DNA of 64,000 nt, taken from the NCBI RefSeq assembly GCF_003860405.1, contig NZ_CP034170.1, positions 2,666,001 through 2,730,000 on the forward strand, written 5' to 3'. This stretch comes from Nakamurella antarctica (GTDB lineage: Bacteria > Actinomycetota > Actinomycetes > Mycobacteriales > Nakamurellaceae). A program made the translations under genes and the position numbers. The notes beneath the pieces were generated by a model, which made no database searches, was not told the origin of the DNA, and saw only the letters and a list, made by a program, of their open reading frames with translations. Positions 45,223-53,093 of this stretch are shown here, in pieces (position 1 is the first letter of the stretch; each line of letters starts with the position of its first letter).

Positions 45223-45705
45223 TTAGGAAGCAAGGACCTCGTCGAGACGACCATTGGCGCGGTCCTCATCGATACCTTCCGCCAATGCCAGTTCGGAAAC
45301 TAGGACCTGGCGGGCCTTGGACAGCATCCGCTTCTCACCGGCGGACAAGCCGCGGTCTTTGTCGCGGCGCCACAGATCGCGCACCACTTCTGCCACCTTC
45401 TCGACATCACCCGACGCCAGCTTCTCGGCGTTGGCTTTGAAGCGGCGCGACCAGTTGGTCGGCTCGTCGGTGACTTCCACTCGGAGTACGTCGAAGACGC
45501 TGTTGAGCCCGGCGATGTCCACGACGTCGCGGACACCGACAAGTTCAGCGTTTTCTGCTGGGACTTTTACCGTGAGGTCGCCCTGGGCGACCCTGAGTAC
45601 GAGGTATAGCTTTTCCTCGCCCTTCACCATTCGGAGCTCGGTTGCTTCTATCAGAGCGGCCCCGTGATGGGGATAGACGACAGTCTCGCCAACGTTGAAA
45701 ACCAT
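45223..45705 (-). CDS. carD: RNA polymerase-binding transcription factor CarD
   Basis: A 160-residue global factor that stabilises open complexes at rRNA and other promoters. The N-terminal RNAP-interacting domain opens [20 protein letters not shown] and includes [20 protein letters not shown]; the C-terminal helical domain has [20 protein letters not shown] (with the conserved tryptophan that wedges promoter DNA) and [23 protein letters not shown] 45705 follows AAAGGGG. A good -10 hexamer lies 27 bases upstream. It is divergent from lpqE, as in mycobacteria. Confidence 0.97.
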   Translation of the reverse strand: MVFNVGETVVYPHHGAALIEATELRMVKGEEKLYLVLRVAQGDLTVKVPAENAELVGVRDVVDIAGLNSVFDVLRVEVTDEPTNWSRRFKANAEKLASGDVEKVAEVVRDLWRRDKDRGLSAGEKRMLSKARQVLVSELALAEGIDEDRANGRLDEVLAS

Positions 45706-46252
45706 GTGTCTGTGGCCCCTTTCGATGACCCATTCTAACACGCTTTGGCGGTGTGACGAACCCGTTGCCGCAGGTCAGGCACCGTCATCCGAAGTGCGAC
45801 CAATTTGGCTCCGTCGAGGTTTCCCGAGATCGGCGTGCCAAGGCGCCGTCCGGCGTTGCCTGCACGGGTCCCCCGAGCACCTGCCGAGGGCGACTTCCAG
45901 CATCGCTACCTGGTGTGACGGAACCACGTATCGCCCAAGGAGGCCTGGTTCGTAGTGCTCGGAGCGGTGGTGTCGACCACTGAGTTGGCCCCGGGGGTGT
46001 GGGGTCTCGCGGGTGCCCCCGGGGGCCGGAGATTTCGCGTGTTCGACGGGTGCCCGATCTTGGCGTGCGCGCGGCTCCGAGTGCAGTGGTGCGCGTCCTC
46101 ACAGCACCCGCGCGCACAGGCCCGAAAACGGCGACTACTCTGGAGGTGACTCGGCCGCACCGCGACCGAAATTCAGGTGTCTCTTTTTCACCGCTTCACC
46201 CTCGGCTTTCACCGCTTCACCCTCGACCGTTTTGCTCTGAAAGGGGACCCTC
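45706..46252. other. Divergent carD/lpqE intergenic region
   Basis: No gene is credible in these 547 bases. A G/C-rich hairpin with one bulge (GGCCCCGGGGG with CCCCCGGGGGCC) spans 45987-46028, preceded by a GTGGT/ACCAC dyad at 45967-45980. Two 19-bp direct repeats TTTCACCGCTTCACCCTCG start at 46186 and 46207, ending 27 bases before the lpqE start. Confidence 0.7.
45732..45760 (-). promoter_or_regulatory. Putative carD promoter
   Basis: On the minus strand the -10 hexamer TAGAAT (45737-45732) lies 17 bases from a poor -35 candidate TTCGTC (45760-45755). The -10 matches consensus well and the 27-base distance to the ATG suits a short leader. Confidence 0.5.
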
Positions 46253-46834
46253 GTGGCCCGGATCGCCCAGTACTCGCGCCTTCGCTTCGTGCCCGCAGCG
46301 GGTGTCGCACTGGCCCTCGTGCTGTCCGGCTGCGCCGCGGGACAGATCGCCCAGACCGCCAACCAAGTCGCTGCAGTCGATGGCGCTAACGGCGATTCCG
46401 GCAAGATCGGGGTCCGCAACGTCCTGCTGGCCACAGCGCCCACCGGCGGGTATCCAGCTGGGTCGGACATCCCGATGTCGCTGGTAATTACGAACTCTGC
46501 CCTGACAGCCGACAAGCTCGTGTCCGTTAGCACTCCCGCGGCCGCGAGCGTGAAGGTATCCGGCGACGGCGCTATCGCTTCCAAGTCGCTGGTAAAGGTG
46601 GGCGGCGACAACCCATTGACACTGACCCTGACGGGACTTGTCGAGCAGCTCCCGTTTGGGCACTCCATTCCGATGACGTTCTCGTTCGCCAGCGGCGGCA
46701 CGGTGAAGGTCAATGTTCCGATCGAGATTCCGGCGGAGCGCGACCCTTCGCTCACCCGTGAGACGGTCAACATCCTTCCTGCAGAGCACGGCAGTATCTG
46801 GTCCGGTGGCACCGAGGGCGAAGCGGGGCACTGA
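46253..46834 (+). CDS. lpqE: LpqE-like lipoprotein
   Basis: A 193-residue secreted lipoprotein. The signal peptide ends at lipobox LVLSGC with Cys27. The mature domain is beta-rich: SGKIGVRNVLLATAPTGGYP, DIPMSLVITNSALTADKLVS, TPAAASVKV, FGHSIPMTFSFASGGTVKVN. This is the profile of the LpqE group (Rv3584), encoded between carD and radA in mycobacteria just as here, which supports the name. Its role is unknown; the fold resembles copper-chaperone-like PCu(A)C proteins but the metal ligands are not evident. GTG 46253 has GAAAGGGG upstream. Confidence 0.82.
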   Translation: MARIAQYSRLRFVPAAGVALALVLSGCAAGQIAQTANQVAAVDGANGDSGKIGVRNVLLATAPTGGYPAGSDIPMSLVITNSALTADKLVSVSTPAAASVKVSGDGAIASKSLVKVGGDNPLTLTLTGLVEQLPFGHSIPMTFSFASGGTVKVNVPIEIPAERDPSLTRETVNILPAEHGSIWSGGTEGEAGH

Positions 46835-46970
46835 CTTCCCGCGCCCACGTTCTGGGCGCGAGCGATCTGCCCCTGCTCCCCTCGGTAGTGCGCATTGTCT
46901 CCACCCCTCAATCCATTCGAACACGTGTCGCATCGGCCCAGTGTCGGTGCTTACCCTTACCGTGATTCCC

Positions 46971-48404
46971 ATGGCCACACCCGCTGTTTCCAAAACCTCC
47001 GCTGCCAAAGCTGCTCGCCCCTCGTATTCCTGCACGGAATGCGGCAACGCGTCGGTTAAGTGGCACGGCCGGTGCCCAGAATGCCAAGCGTGGGGCACCA
47101 TGGCCGAGGCTGGCCCCGTCAGCGGCGCGTTGCGCAAAATCAGTGCGGGCCCAGTAACCGAACCTGCCCGGCCGTTGTTCAAAATAGATGCATCCGCAAT
47201 CTCTGTACGGCCCAGCGGTATTGGCGAATTGGACCGGGTCCTCGGTGGTGGACTGGTGCCGGGATCCGTCGTGCTGCTTGCAGGCGAACCCGGGGTCGGC
47301 AAATCGACCTTGCTGTTGGCGGCCGCGCAGGCGTGGGCCGCGCGCGGCAATGGTCCGGTGCTCATCATCACGGGTGAGGAGTCGGCCGAACAGGTCCGTC
47401 TCAGGGCCGGTCGAATCGGCGCCCTGCATCCGGATGTGTATCTCGCCGCGGAAACCGAGCTGTCGGCAGCGCTATCGCATATTGATGCGGTGTCACCCGG
47501 GTTGCTCATTGTCGACTCCGTGCAAACCATCGCCGCGGCCGAGGTTGATGGGTCGGCGGGCGGGGTCACCCAGGTGCGAGCGGTCGCATCGGCATTGACA
47601 GCAGTCGCGAAGAAACGCGGTATGGCCACCGTCCTCGTCGGCCACGTCACAAAAGATGGGGCAATCGCTGGCCCGCGAGTGCTGGAGCATCTCGTAGACG
47701 TGGTGCTGCACTTCGAAGGCGATAGGCATTCCAGCTTGCGGTTGGTCCGCGGGGTCAAAAACAGGTTTGGTCCATCCGACGAGGTCGGTTGCTTCCAGAT
47801 GGCTGGCGACGGCATTGTGTCACTCGCCGACCCCTCCGGGCTCTTCCTGTCGGCGCGGCGAGCTGCGGTCCCTGGCACGTGCGCGACCATCGCCATCGAA
47901 GGGCGCCGTGCTCTGCCAGTGGAGATCCAGACTTTGGTCACCAAGTCCTCGGGAGAACACGGCGGCCGCCGGTCCGTCGCGGGCCTGGCGACTCCGCGGG
48001 TGGACATGGTAATTGCGGTACTCCAACGCTGGGCGGGGCTGCACTTTGCCAATAACGATGTGATGTCGGCAACGGTGGGAGGGGCAAAAATGACGGAACC
48101 CGCTGCCGACCTTGCCCTGGCCATGGCGTTGTGGTCTTCCCAACGAGACATCCCACTGGCTCAAGGGTTGGTGATCATCGGTGAGCTGGGCCTTTCCGCT
48201 GACGTGCGGCCAGTATCCCTGATCAGCCGCCGCCTCGCGGAGGCAAAAAGGCTGGGTTTCAATCACGCACTGGTCCCTGTGAGCCCGGATATCGAGTGCC
48301 CGGAAGGCATGCAGGTCGACCAAGTCGACGACCTCGGCGCTGCCTTCCGCGCGCTGGGCAACGATGCGGGCATCACGAGTTGGCTTAAGCAACGCGCCAG
48401 CTAG
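46971..48404 (+). CDS. radA: DNA repair protein RadA
   Basis: A 477-residue RecA-related ATPase that processes recombination intermediates. It carries an N-terminal zinc finger CTECGNASVKWHGRCPEC (about 20-37), Walker A GEPGVGKSTL near residue 105-113, the RadA-specific KNRFG motif near 263 (GVKNRFGPSDEVGCF), and a C-terminal Lon-protease-like domain with KSSGEHGGRR and GELGLSADVRPVSLISRRLA. ATG 46971 has no good ribosome site, but the frame upstream overlaps lpqE and has no similarity. It precedes disA, a conserved pairing. Confidence 0.95.
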   Translation: MATPAVSKTSAAKAARPSYSCTECGNASVKWHGRCPECQAWGTMAEAGPVSGALRKISAGPVTEPARPLFKIDASAISVRPSGIGELDRVLGGGLVPGSVVLLAGEPGVGKSTLLLAAAQAWAARGNGPVLIITGEESAEQVRLRAGRIGALHPDVYLAAETELSAALSHIDAVSPGLLIVDSVQTIAAAEVDGSAGGVTQVRAVASALTAVAKKRGMATVLVGHVTKDGAIAGPRVLEHLVDVVLHFEGDRHSSLRLVRGVKNRFGPSDEVGCFQMAGDGIVSLADPSGLFLSARRAAVPGTCATIAIEGRRALPVEIQTLVTKSSGEHGGRRSVAGLATPRVDMVIAVLQRWAGLHFANNDVMSATVGGAKMTEPAADLALAMALWSSQRDIPLAQGLVIIGELGLSADVRPVSLISRRLAEAKRLGFNHALVPVSPDIECPEGMQVDQVDDLGAAFRALGNDAGITSWLKQRAS

Positions 48405-48491
48405 CGGCGTCCGCTTACACTTGGCTGCGGCGGTGTACTGCTTCACCAGGGTTGCCTAGCCTGGGTATGTCGATGGACGGGGGGATCAAGC

Positions 48492-49577
48492 ATGAGCGAG
48501 CGAACCACCAGCAGCGCACTGCGCGGAGTACTCGCACAGTTGGCGCCGGGTACGGACCTAAGGGAGGGCCTCGAGCGAATCCTTCGCGGGCGGACGGGGG
48601 CGCTGATCGTCCTCGGTTTCGATCGGACGGTCGAGGACTTGAGTGACGGTGGCTTTCAGATCAACATCGACTTCTCACCGACGCGCCTGCGTGAGCTCTC
48701 GAAAATGGACGGTGCCGTCATCCTCAACGACGGGGCGACGAAGATTCTGCGCGCCAATGTGCAGCTGATGCCCGACCCGACCATCCCCACCGTCGAGTCT
48801 GGGACCAGGCACCGCACGGCGGAGCGCACCGCAATTCAGACTGGACTCCCGATCATCTCGGTGAGCCACTCCATGTCGATCATCAGCCTGTATTTCGGTG
48901 GTTCCCGGTACGTGGTGGCAGACTCTTCGTCGATTCTGGCGCGCGCCAACCAGGCACTGGCCACCCTGCAGCGGTACCGAGATCGACTCGACGAGGTTTC
49001 CCATTCGCTGTCGGCCCTGGAAATCGAAGACTTCACGACACTGCGAGACGTGATGACGGTGATGCAGCGGCTGCTGATGGTGCGCCGGATCGCCGACGAG
49101 ATCGCCAGCGACATAGTCGAACTCGGCTCGGACGGCCGTCTGCCAGCGCTGCAGTTGGAGGAGCTGACCGGTGCAACCGAGGGTGCCCGGGAGCTTTTGG
49201 TGCGAGACTACTTGCCCGACAGCAACACTCGCGCGGTCGAAGAAATCGTGAGCTCGCTCGACTCGCTCGAGGAGGACACCCTGCTCGACATGACCTCGAT
49301 GGCACGGGAGTTCGGGTACGTGATTCTGCCGGACACGTTGGACCACCACGTCAGCCCTCGCGGTTACCGGTTGCTCGCCGGGATCCCCCGCGTACCACCC
49401 GCTATTCAAGAGCGGCTCATCAGCCACTTCGAGAATTTGCAGGGGCTGCTTGCGGCAACCGCTGGTGACCTGCAGATGGTCGACGGCGTAGGCGAGGCCA
49501 GGGCCAGGGTGGTTCGAGAAGGACTCTCCAGGCTCGCGGAGTCGTCCATCGTGGATCGGTTCGGAGCGACGCTGTAA
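48492..49577 (+). CDS. disA: DNA integrity scanning diadenylate cyclase DisA
   Basis: A 361-residue enzyme that makes c-di-AMP from ATP and responds to branched DNA. The N-terminal DAC domain has the DGA motif at Asp73 ([19 protein letters not shown]) and RHR at about residue 106 ([13 protein letters not shown]), followed by a linking helical domain and a C-terminal helix-hairpin-helix ([19 protein letters not shown]) that binds DNA. Motif positions match characterised DisA. The ribosome site GGGGGG precedes ATG 48492. A perfect terminator follows 57 bases after the stop, so the lpqE-radA-disA unit ends here. Confidence 0.97.
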   Translation: MSERTTSSALRGVLAQLAPGTDLREGLERILRGRTGALIVLGFDRTVEDLSDGGFQINIDFSPTRLRELSKMDGAVILNDGATKILRANVQLMPDPTIPTVESGTRHRTAERTAIQTGLPIISVSHSMSIISLYFGGSRYVVADSSSILARANQALATLQRYRDRLDEVSHSLSALEIEDFTTLRDVMTVMQRLLMVRRIADEIASDIVELGSDGRLPALQLEELTGATEGARELLVRDYLPDSNTRAVEEIVSSLDSLEEDTLLDMTSMAREFGYVILPDTLDHHVSPRGYRLLAGIPRVPPAIQERLISHFENLQGLLAATAGDLQMVDGVGEARARVVREGLSRLAESSIVDRFGATL

Positions 49578-49634
49578 CGAGTGGAGCCAACCCTGACGCG
49601 CCCCGATCCTGGCGCGGCTTGATCTACTGCAGCA

Positions 49635-49672
49635 CTGAGGCCCCGCGCAGTTGCGCGGGGCCTCAGTTTCTT
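49635..49672 (+). terminator. Intrinsic terminator of disA
   Basis: CTGAGGCCCCGCGCA pairs perfectly with TGCGCGGGGCCTCAG (49635-49649 and 49652-49666) around a two-base loop region, followed by TTTCTT. It is also in place to stop transcription of the convergent gene. Confidence 0.93.
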
Positions 49673-49715
49673 GCTGCCGGTCAGTCCTATCGCGGCGCTG
49701 AGCGACGTAAAGCAC

Positions 49716-50402
49716 CTAGCTCGTAGCTGGCGCCGAACTGGAACTGGATCCCGAATCCGCGGGCGCGCCCGGGGCAGTGTCACCAGCGCCCGGGGCAGTG
49801 CCGCCGCGATTGCCAGCCACGCCCACCGGACGCTCACCCTTTTTGCCGATGTGCTCAGCGGTAACGACGTCACCGACCACGCTCGCCCTGACAGTGACTT
49901 CGTCGCCGACAGCCAATGTGGAGACATTCACCTTCGCCCCAGGGACGTAGGTGGCGCTGAATCCGTCCGTGCTCAGCACGGTCACCGACGTCGCGTCTGC
50001 CCCGGTGATCTTGCCGAACTGCACCCGGATGGTCTTGGTCTCGGTACTGGCGGTGGCCTTGCCCTTGCCAACGGGCACCGAGACAACGAATTCCCCATGC
50101 AACGCATGGTTTTTCAACCATTGGCCCGGCCTGTGCCCGCCAGGGCGACCAGCTTTCGACGCCGCGCCAGACGCAGCAGCCCCGCCCGGTGCGTCCGACG
50201 CGACCACCGAGGTCCCGGCCGAAGTACTGGGCGTATCCGCATTGGCCAGGCCGCTGATCCCCAAACCTGCCCCGATAACGACGGCGACTACGGCCGCCCC
50301 CGCCAGGGTCTGCTTGCTCCAGAACCTCAGAGAGTCTTTTTTGGGGGGTAAGGGTGCGGCGGGGACACCGGTGTGTTGGAAGTCGCTGCTGTCGTTCGTC
50401 AT
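49716..50402 (-). CDS. Membrane-anchored DUF5666-like protein
   Basis: A 228-residue protein with a membrane helix at 31-53, an Ala/Ser/Gly-rich linker, and a beta-rich outer domain (TIRVQFGKITGADATSVTVL, GFSATYVPGAKVNVSTLAVG, DEVTVRASVVGDVVTAEHIG) of the kind found in DUF5666 proteins (small OB-like or SH3-like). The C-terminus is low-complexity. Function unknown. ATG 50402 has AAAGGA upstream. It is divergent from the two-component system at 50667, so it may be one of its targets. Confidence 0.75.
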   Translation of the reverse strand: MTNDSSDFQHTGVPAAPLPPKKDSLRFWSKQTLAGAAVVAVVIGAGLGISGLANADTPSTSAGTSVVASDAPGGAAASGAASKAGRPGGHRPGQWLKNHALHGEFVVSVPVGKGKATASTETKTIRVQFGKITGADATSVTVLSTDGFSATYVPGAKVNVSTLAVGDEVTVRASVVGDVVTAEHIGKKGERPVGVAGNRGGTAPGAGDTAPGAPADSGSSSSSAPATS

Positions 50403-50666
50403 CTGCTGTCCATCCTTTGTGCTCGGAGTTAACGGTGAACTTCTCTGTGGCAGCTCCGGCGAGGGCCCGCCGAATCAACTACCTCCTCAGCCTCGAGCGC
50501 GAACCTGTACGCCAGCTGTGCGCACAGGTCGGAGCCGCTGTGCATTCCTGCGAGCACGCCGACCGCGACTGGGGAAGTTCGCGCCGAGCCTGTTCGACAC
50601 CCGTGCGCGGCACGCGACACAGGAGGCGCACAGGTTTTTCATAGCCTTCAGGGCGCTCACCAGACG

Positions 50667-51434
50667 ATGATCACCGTCATGAGTGCACCGTCATCTCCTG
50701 GAACCGGGCTTGCAGAACTACGCGGCGCCGACGGACGTCCGCTGCGCGTCCTGATTGTGGATGACGAGCCCACGTTGGCCGAGCTGGTCTCGATGGCTTT
50801 GCGGTATGAAGGTTGGAAGACCCACACCGCTGGCGACGGCGGGTCTGCGATCGCCGCGGCGCGAACATTTCGACCGGACGCAATCGTGCTGGACGTGATG
50901 TTGCCGGACATGGACGGATTGCAGGTCCTTCGCCAACTGCGCTCCGGCGGCGAAGAAGCTCCGGTGCTTTTTCTGACCGCCCGGGACAGCGTGGAGGACC
51001 GGATCGCGGGTCTCACCGCCGGCGGTGATGATTACGTGACGAAGCCATTCTCGTTGCAGGAGCTGGTGTTACGGCTTCGCGGACTGATGAGGCGGGCGCA
51101 CGACACCGTGTCCATGGACACGCAGGTGGTGGTAGGTGATCTGGTGCTCAACGAAGACAGCCGCGAGGTGACAAGGGCCGGGAAGCTGATCGGGTTGACG
51201 GCCACCGAATTCGAATTGCTGCGCTACCTCATGGTCAACAGCAAGCGGGTGCTGTCAAAAGCTCAGATTCTGGACCGGGTGTGGAACTACGATTTCGGCG
51301 GCCAGGCCAACATTGTCGAGCTCTACATTTCCTATTTGCGCAAGAAGATTGATGCCGACCACCCCCCGATGATCCACACGAAACGGGGTTTCGGATACGT
51401 CCTCAAACCTGCAACCAGTGAAACGGCCAGCTAG
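50667..51434 (+). CDS. OmpR/PhoB-family response regulator
   Basis: A 255-residue response regulator. The receiver domain (VLIVDDEPTLAELVSMALRY, phosphorylated Asp76 in IVLDVMLPDMDG, TKPFS lysine loop) is followed by a winged-helix DNA-binding domain (LTATEFELLRYLMVNSKRVL, ending KRGFGYVLKP). ATG 50667 and ATG 50679 are both possible starts. The partner histidine kinase begins two bases after the stop. The set resembles actinobacterial TcrA/CseB-type systems; the stimulus is unknown. Confidence 0.94.
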   Translation: MITVMSAPSSPGTGLAELRGADGRPLRVLIVDDEPTLAELVSMALRYEGWKTHTAGDGGSAIAAARTFRPDAIVLDVMLPDMDGLQVLRQLRSGGEEAPVLFLTARDSVEDRIAGLTAGGDDYVTKPFSLQELVLRLRGLMRRAHDTVSMDTQVVVGDLVLNEDSREVTRAGKLIGLTATEFELLRYLMVNSKRVLSKAQILDRVWNYDFGGQANIVELYISYLRKKIDADHPPMIHTKRGFGYVLKPATSETAS

Positions 51435-51436
51435 AA

Positions 51437-52993
51437 GTGTCCGAACCTGGGTCGCTGCGAACCTGGCCACGCAAACCTTGGACCCTCCGGACCAAGCTCA
51501 CCCTTTTCTCGATGTTGCTCGTCCTTCTGGTCGCAGGGGTGGTGGGGATCAGCACCCAACTGATCCTGAACCGCTACGTGGTGAAGCAGATCGACAACCA
51601 GCTGAGCACGGACCTTCGAAGCGATCCCGTGGAAATCGGGCGCCCTGCACGTCCCGCGGCTTCGGGAGCAGCTGGCGCAGCGGCAACCACAGAGGGTGCC
51701 TTCCTGGCGATTTGCTCCGCCAATAACCCCAGCAAGGTTGGTCCGCAGCCGCGCTACCAAGAAAATCTGGTCGCAATCATCGATCAGAACAGTGTTCTAG
51801 CAACTGTTTTCAATCGCCAGACCGGTTGTCAAGCCGTACCCGACGACGCCCGCGAGCTGCTCCGTCAGATAACGGCGAGCTCAAGTCCAAAAACCGTCGT
51901 CCTGGGCAGTTTGGGGCCTTACCGCGTTCAATCCACCAGGATGGCCAGCGGCGCCACGCAGGTGGTGGGTTTGCCGCTTTCTGCTGGCGTGGGGGTTTTG
52001 AACCAACTCAGCCGGACCATGATGCTCGTCATCGGTGGTGGCCTACTGGTAGCCGCAATTGCCTCCTATCTCTTAATCGGTCGCACGCTGCGACCGCTGG
52101 ACCGAGTGGCGGCCACCGCACGTCAGGTTTCGGGTGTTCGCCTCGACAGCGGAAAGGTGAATTTGCCCATCCGAGTACCAGAGGCGGACACCAGTCCGTT
52201 CACCGAGATCGGTCAGGTGGGTGCTGCGCTGAACCAGCTTCTGGGCCACGTGGGGCAAGCCCTGGATGCGCGGGAGCGGAGCGAGCAACAGGTTCGTCAA
52301 TTCGTGGCCGACGCCTCCCACGAGCTTCGGACCCCCTTGGCCGCTATCCGTGGGTACGCAGAGTTGGCAACGCGGCCCTTTGCCGACCCGGAAACCATCA
52401 ACCACGCGCTGCGCCGGGTCGATTCGGAGTCGGTTCGGATGAGCCATCTGGTCAACGATTTGCTGTTGCTCGCCCGCCTGGACGCGGGCCGCCCGATGGA
52501 GCAGAGCACGGTGGACCTCACGAGCTTGGTCGTCGACGTGGTGAGCGATGCTCGAGTCGCCGGACCTGAGCACCGGTGGCAGTTGGATTTGCCTGCCACC
52601 CCGGTGATCACGGTCGGTGATTCGGCAGGGCTGCATCAGGTGCTGGCTAACCTCCTGAGCAACGCTGCAACCCACACGCCACCGGGCTGCACGGTGACCG
52701 TCACGCTGGCCGCGGATGGTAACCATTGCGCCGCTGGCACTCTGGCCGCTGCGACCTTGACGGTTTCCGATGATGGGCCGGGCATTGCTCCCGAGGTGCT
52801 ACCCGATCTGTTTCACCGCTTTGTGCGATCGGGTACTGCTCGATCCCGCGCCGCCGGCTCAACGGGTCTGGGGCTTGCAATTGTTGCGGCAGTGGTGCGC
52901 GCCCATGGTGGCACCGTAGCGGTGAACACGCGGCCGGGCAGCACCGACTTCACCGTGCACCTTCCGGCACAGATCGAGCTATCAGCGCCGTAG
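51437..52993 (+). CDS. Sensor histidine kinase
   Basis: A 518-residue kinase. A first membrane helix (residues 20-42) and a second near 195-215 (MMLVIGGGLLVAAIASYLLI) enclose an outer sensor of about 150 residues with two cysteines. A HAMP domain (GRTLRPLDRVAATARQV), a dimerisation helix with His295 in VADASHELRTPLAAIRGY, and an HATPase domain (VLANLLSNAATHTPPG, SDDGPGIAPEVL, AGSTGLGLAIVAAVV) follow. The outer domain contains an Ala/Gly-rich stretch (AASGAAGAAATTEG). The start is GTG 51437, two bases after the regulator gene. The ligand is unknown. Confidence 0.94.
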   Translation: MSEPGSLRTWPRKPWTLRTKLTLFSMLLVLLVAGVVGISTQLILNRYVVKQIDNQLSTDLRSDPVEIGRPARPAASGAAGAAATTEGAFLAICSANNPSKVGPQPRYQENLVAIIDQNSVLATVFNRQTGCQAVPDDARELLRQITASSSPKTVVLGSLGPYRVQSTRMASGATQVVGLPLSAGVGVLNQLSRTMMLVIGGGLLVAAIASYLLIGRTLRPLDRVAATARQVSGVRLDSGKVNLPIRVPEADTSPFTEIGQVGAALNQLLGHVGQALDARERSEQQVRQFVADASHELRTPLAAIRGYAELATRPFADPETINHALRRVDSESVRMSHLVNDLLLLARLDAGRPMEQSTVDLTSLVVDVVSDARVAGPEHRWQLDLPATPVITVGDSAGLHQVLANLLSNAATHTPPGCTVTVTLAADGNHCAAGTLAAATLTVSDDGPGIAPEVLPDLFHRFVRSGTARSRAAGSTGLGLAIVAAVVRAHGGTVAVNTRPGSTDFTVHLPAQIELSAP

Positions 52994-53007
52994 AAGTGGT
53001 GGCTCGC

Positions 53008-53035
53008 GGGATACCAACGAGATGGTTGGTATCCC
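53008..53035 (+). promoter_or_regulatory. Perfect 11-bp inverted repeat upstream of the kinase/aminotransferase gene
   Basis: GGGATACCAAC (53008-53018) and GTTGGTATCCC (53025-53035) are perfect complements separated by six bases. No T-run follows, so it looks more like an operator or an RNA element than a terminator. Confidence 0.6.
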
Positions 53036-53042
53036 GATGGAC

Positions 53043-53075
53043 GCGCGCTCACACCCGAGCGCGCAGGGCCTTTTT
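53043..53075 (+). terminator. Hairpin with T-run after the histidine kinase gene
   Basis: GCGCGCT (53043-53049) pairs with AGCGCGC (53058-53064), followed six bases later by TTTTT (53071-53075). It sits in the 100-base gap and could end the two-component operon or attenuate the next gene. Confidence 0.6.
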
Positions 53076-53093
53076 GGACTTAGGGTATTCGTC

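Noticed and set aside
50429-50620. 63-residue minus-strand open frame
   Set aside because: It has no ribosome site, no hydrophobic or domain pattern, and lies in the divergent promoter region between the DUF5666-like gene and the response regulator.
53022-53093. Longer N-terminus for the kinase/aminotransferase fusion
   Set aside because: The upstream ATG sits within a perfect inverted repeat and the extra 24 residues cover a second hairpin; the ATG at 53094 matches the family start better.
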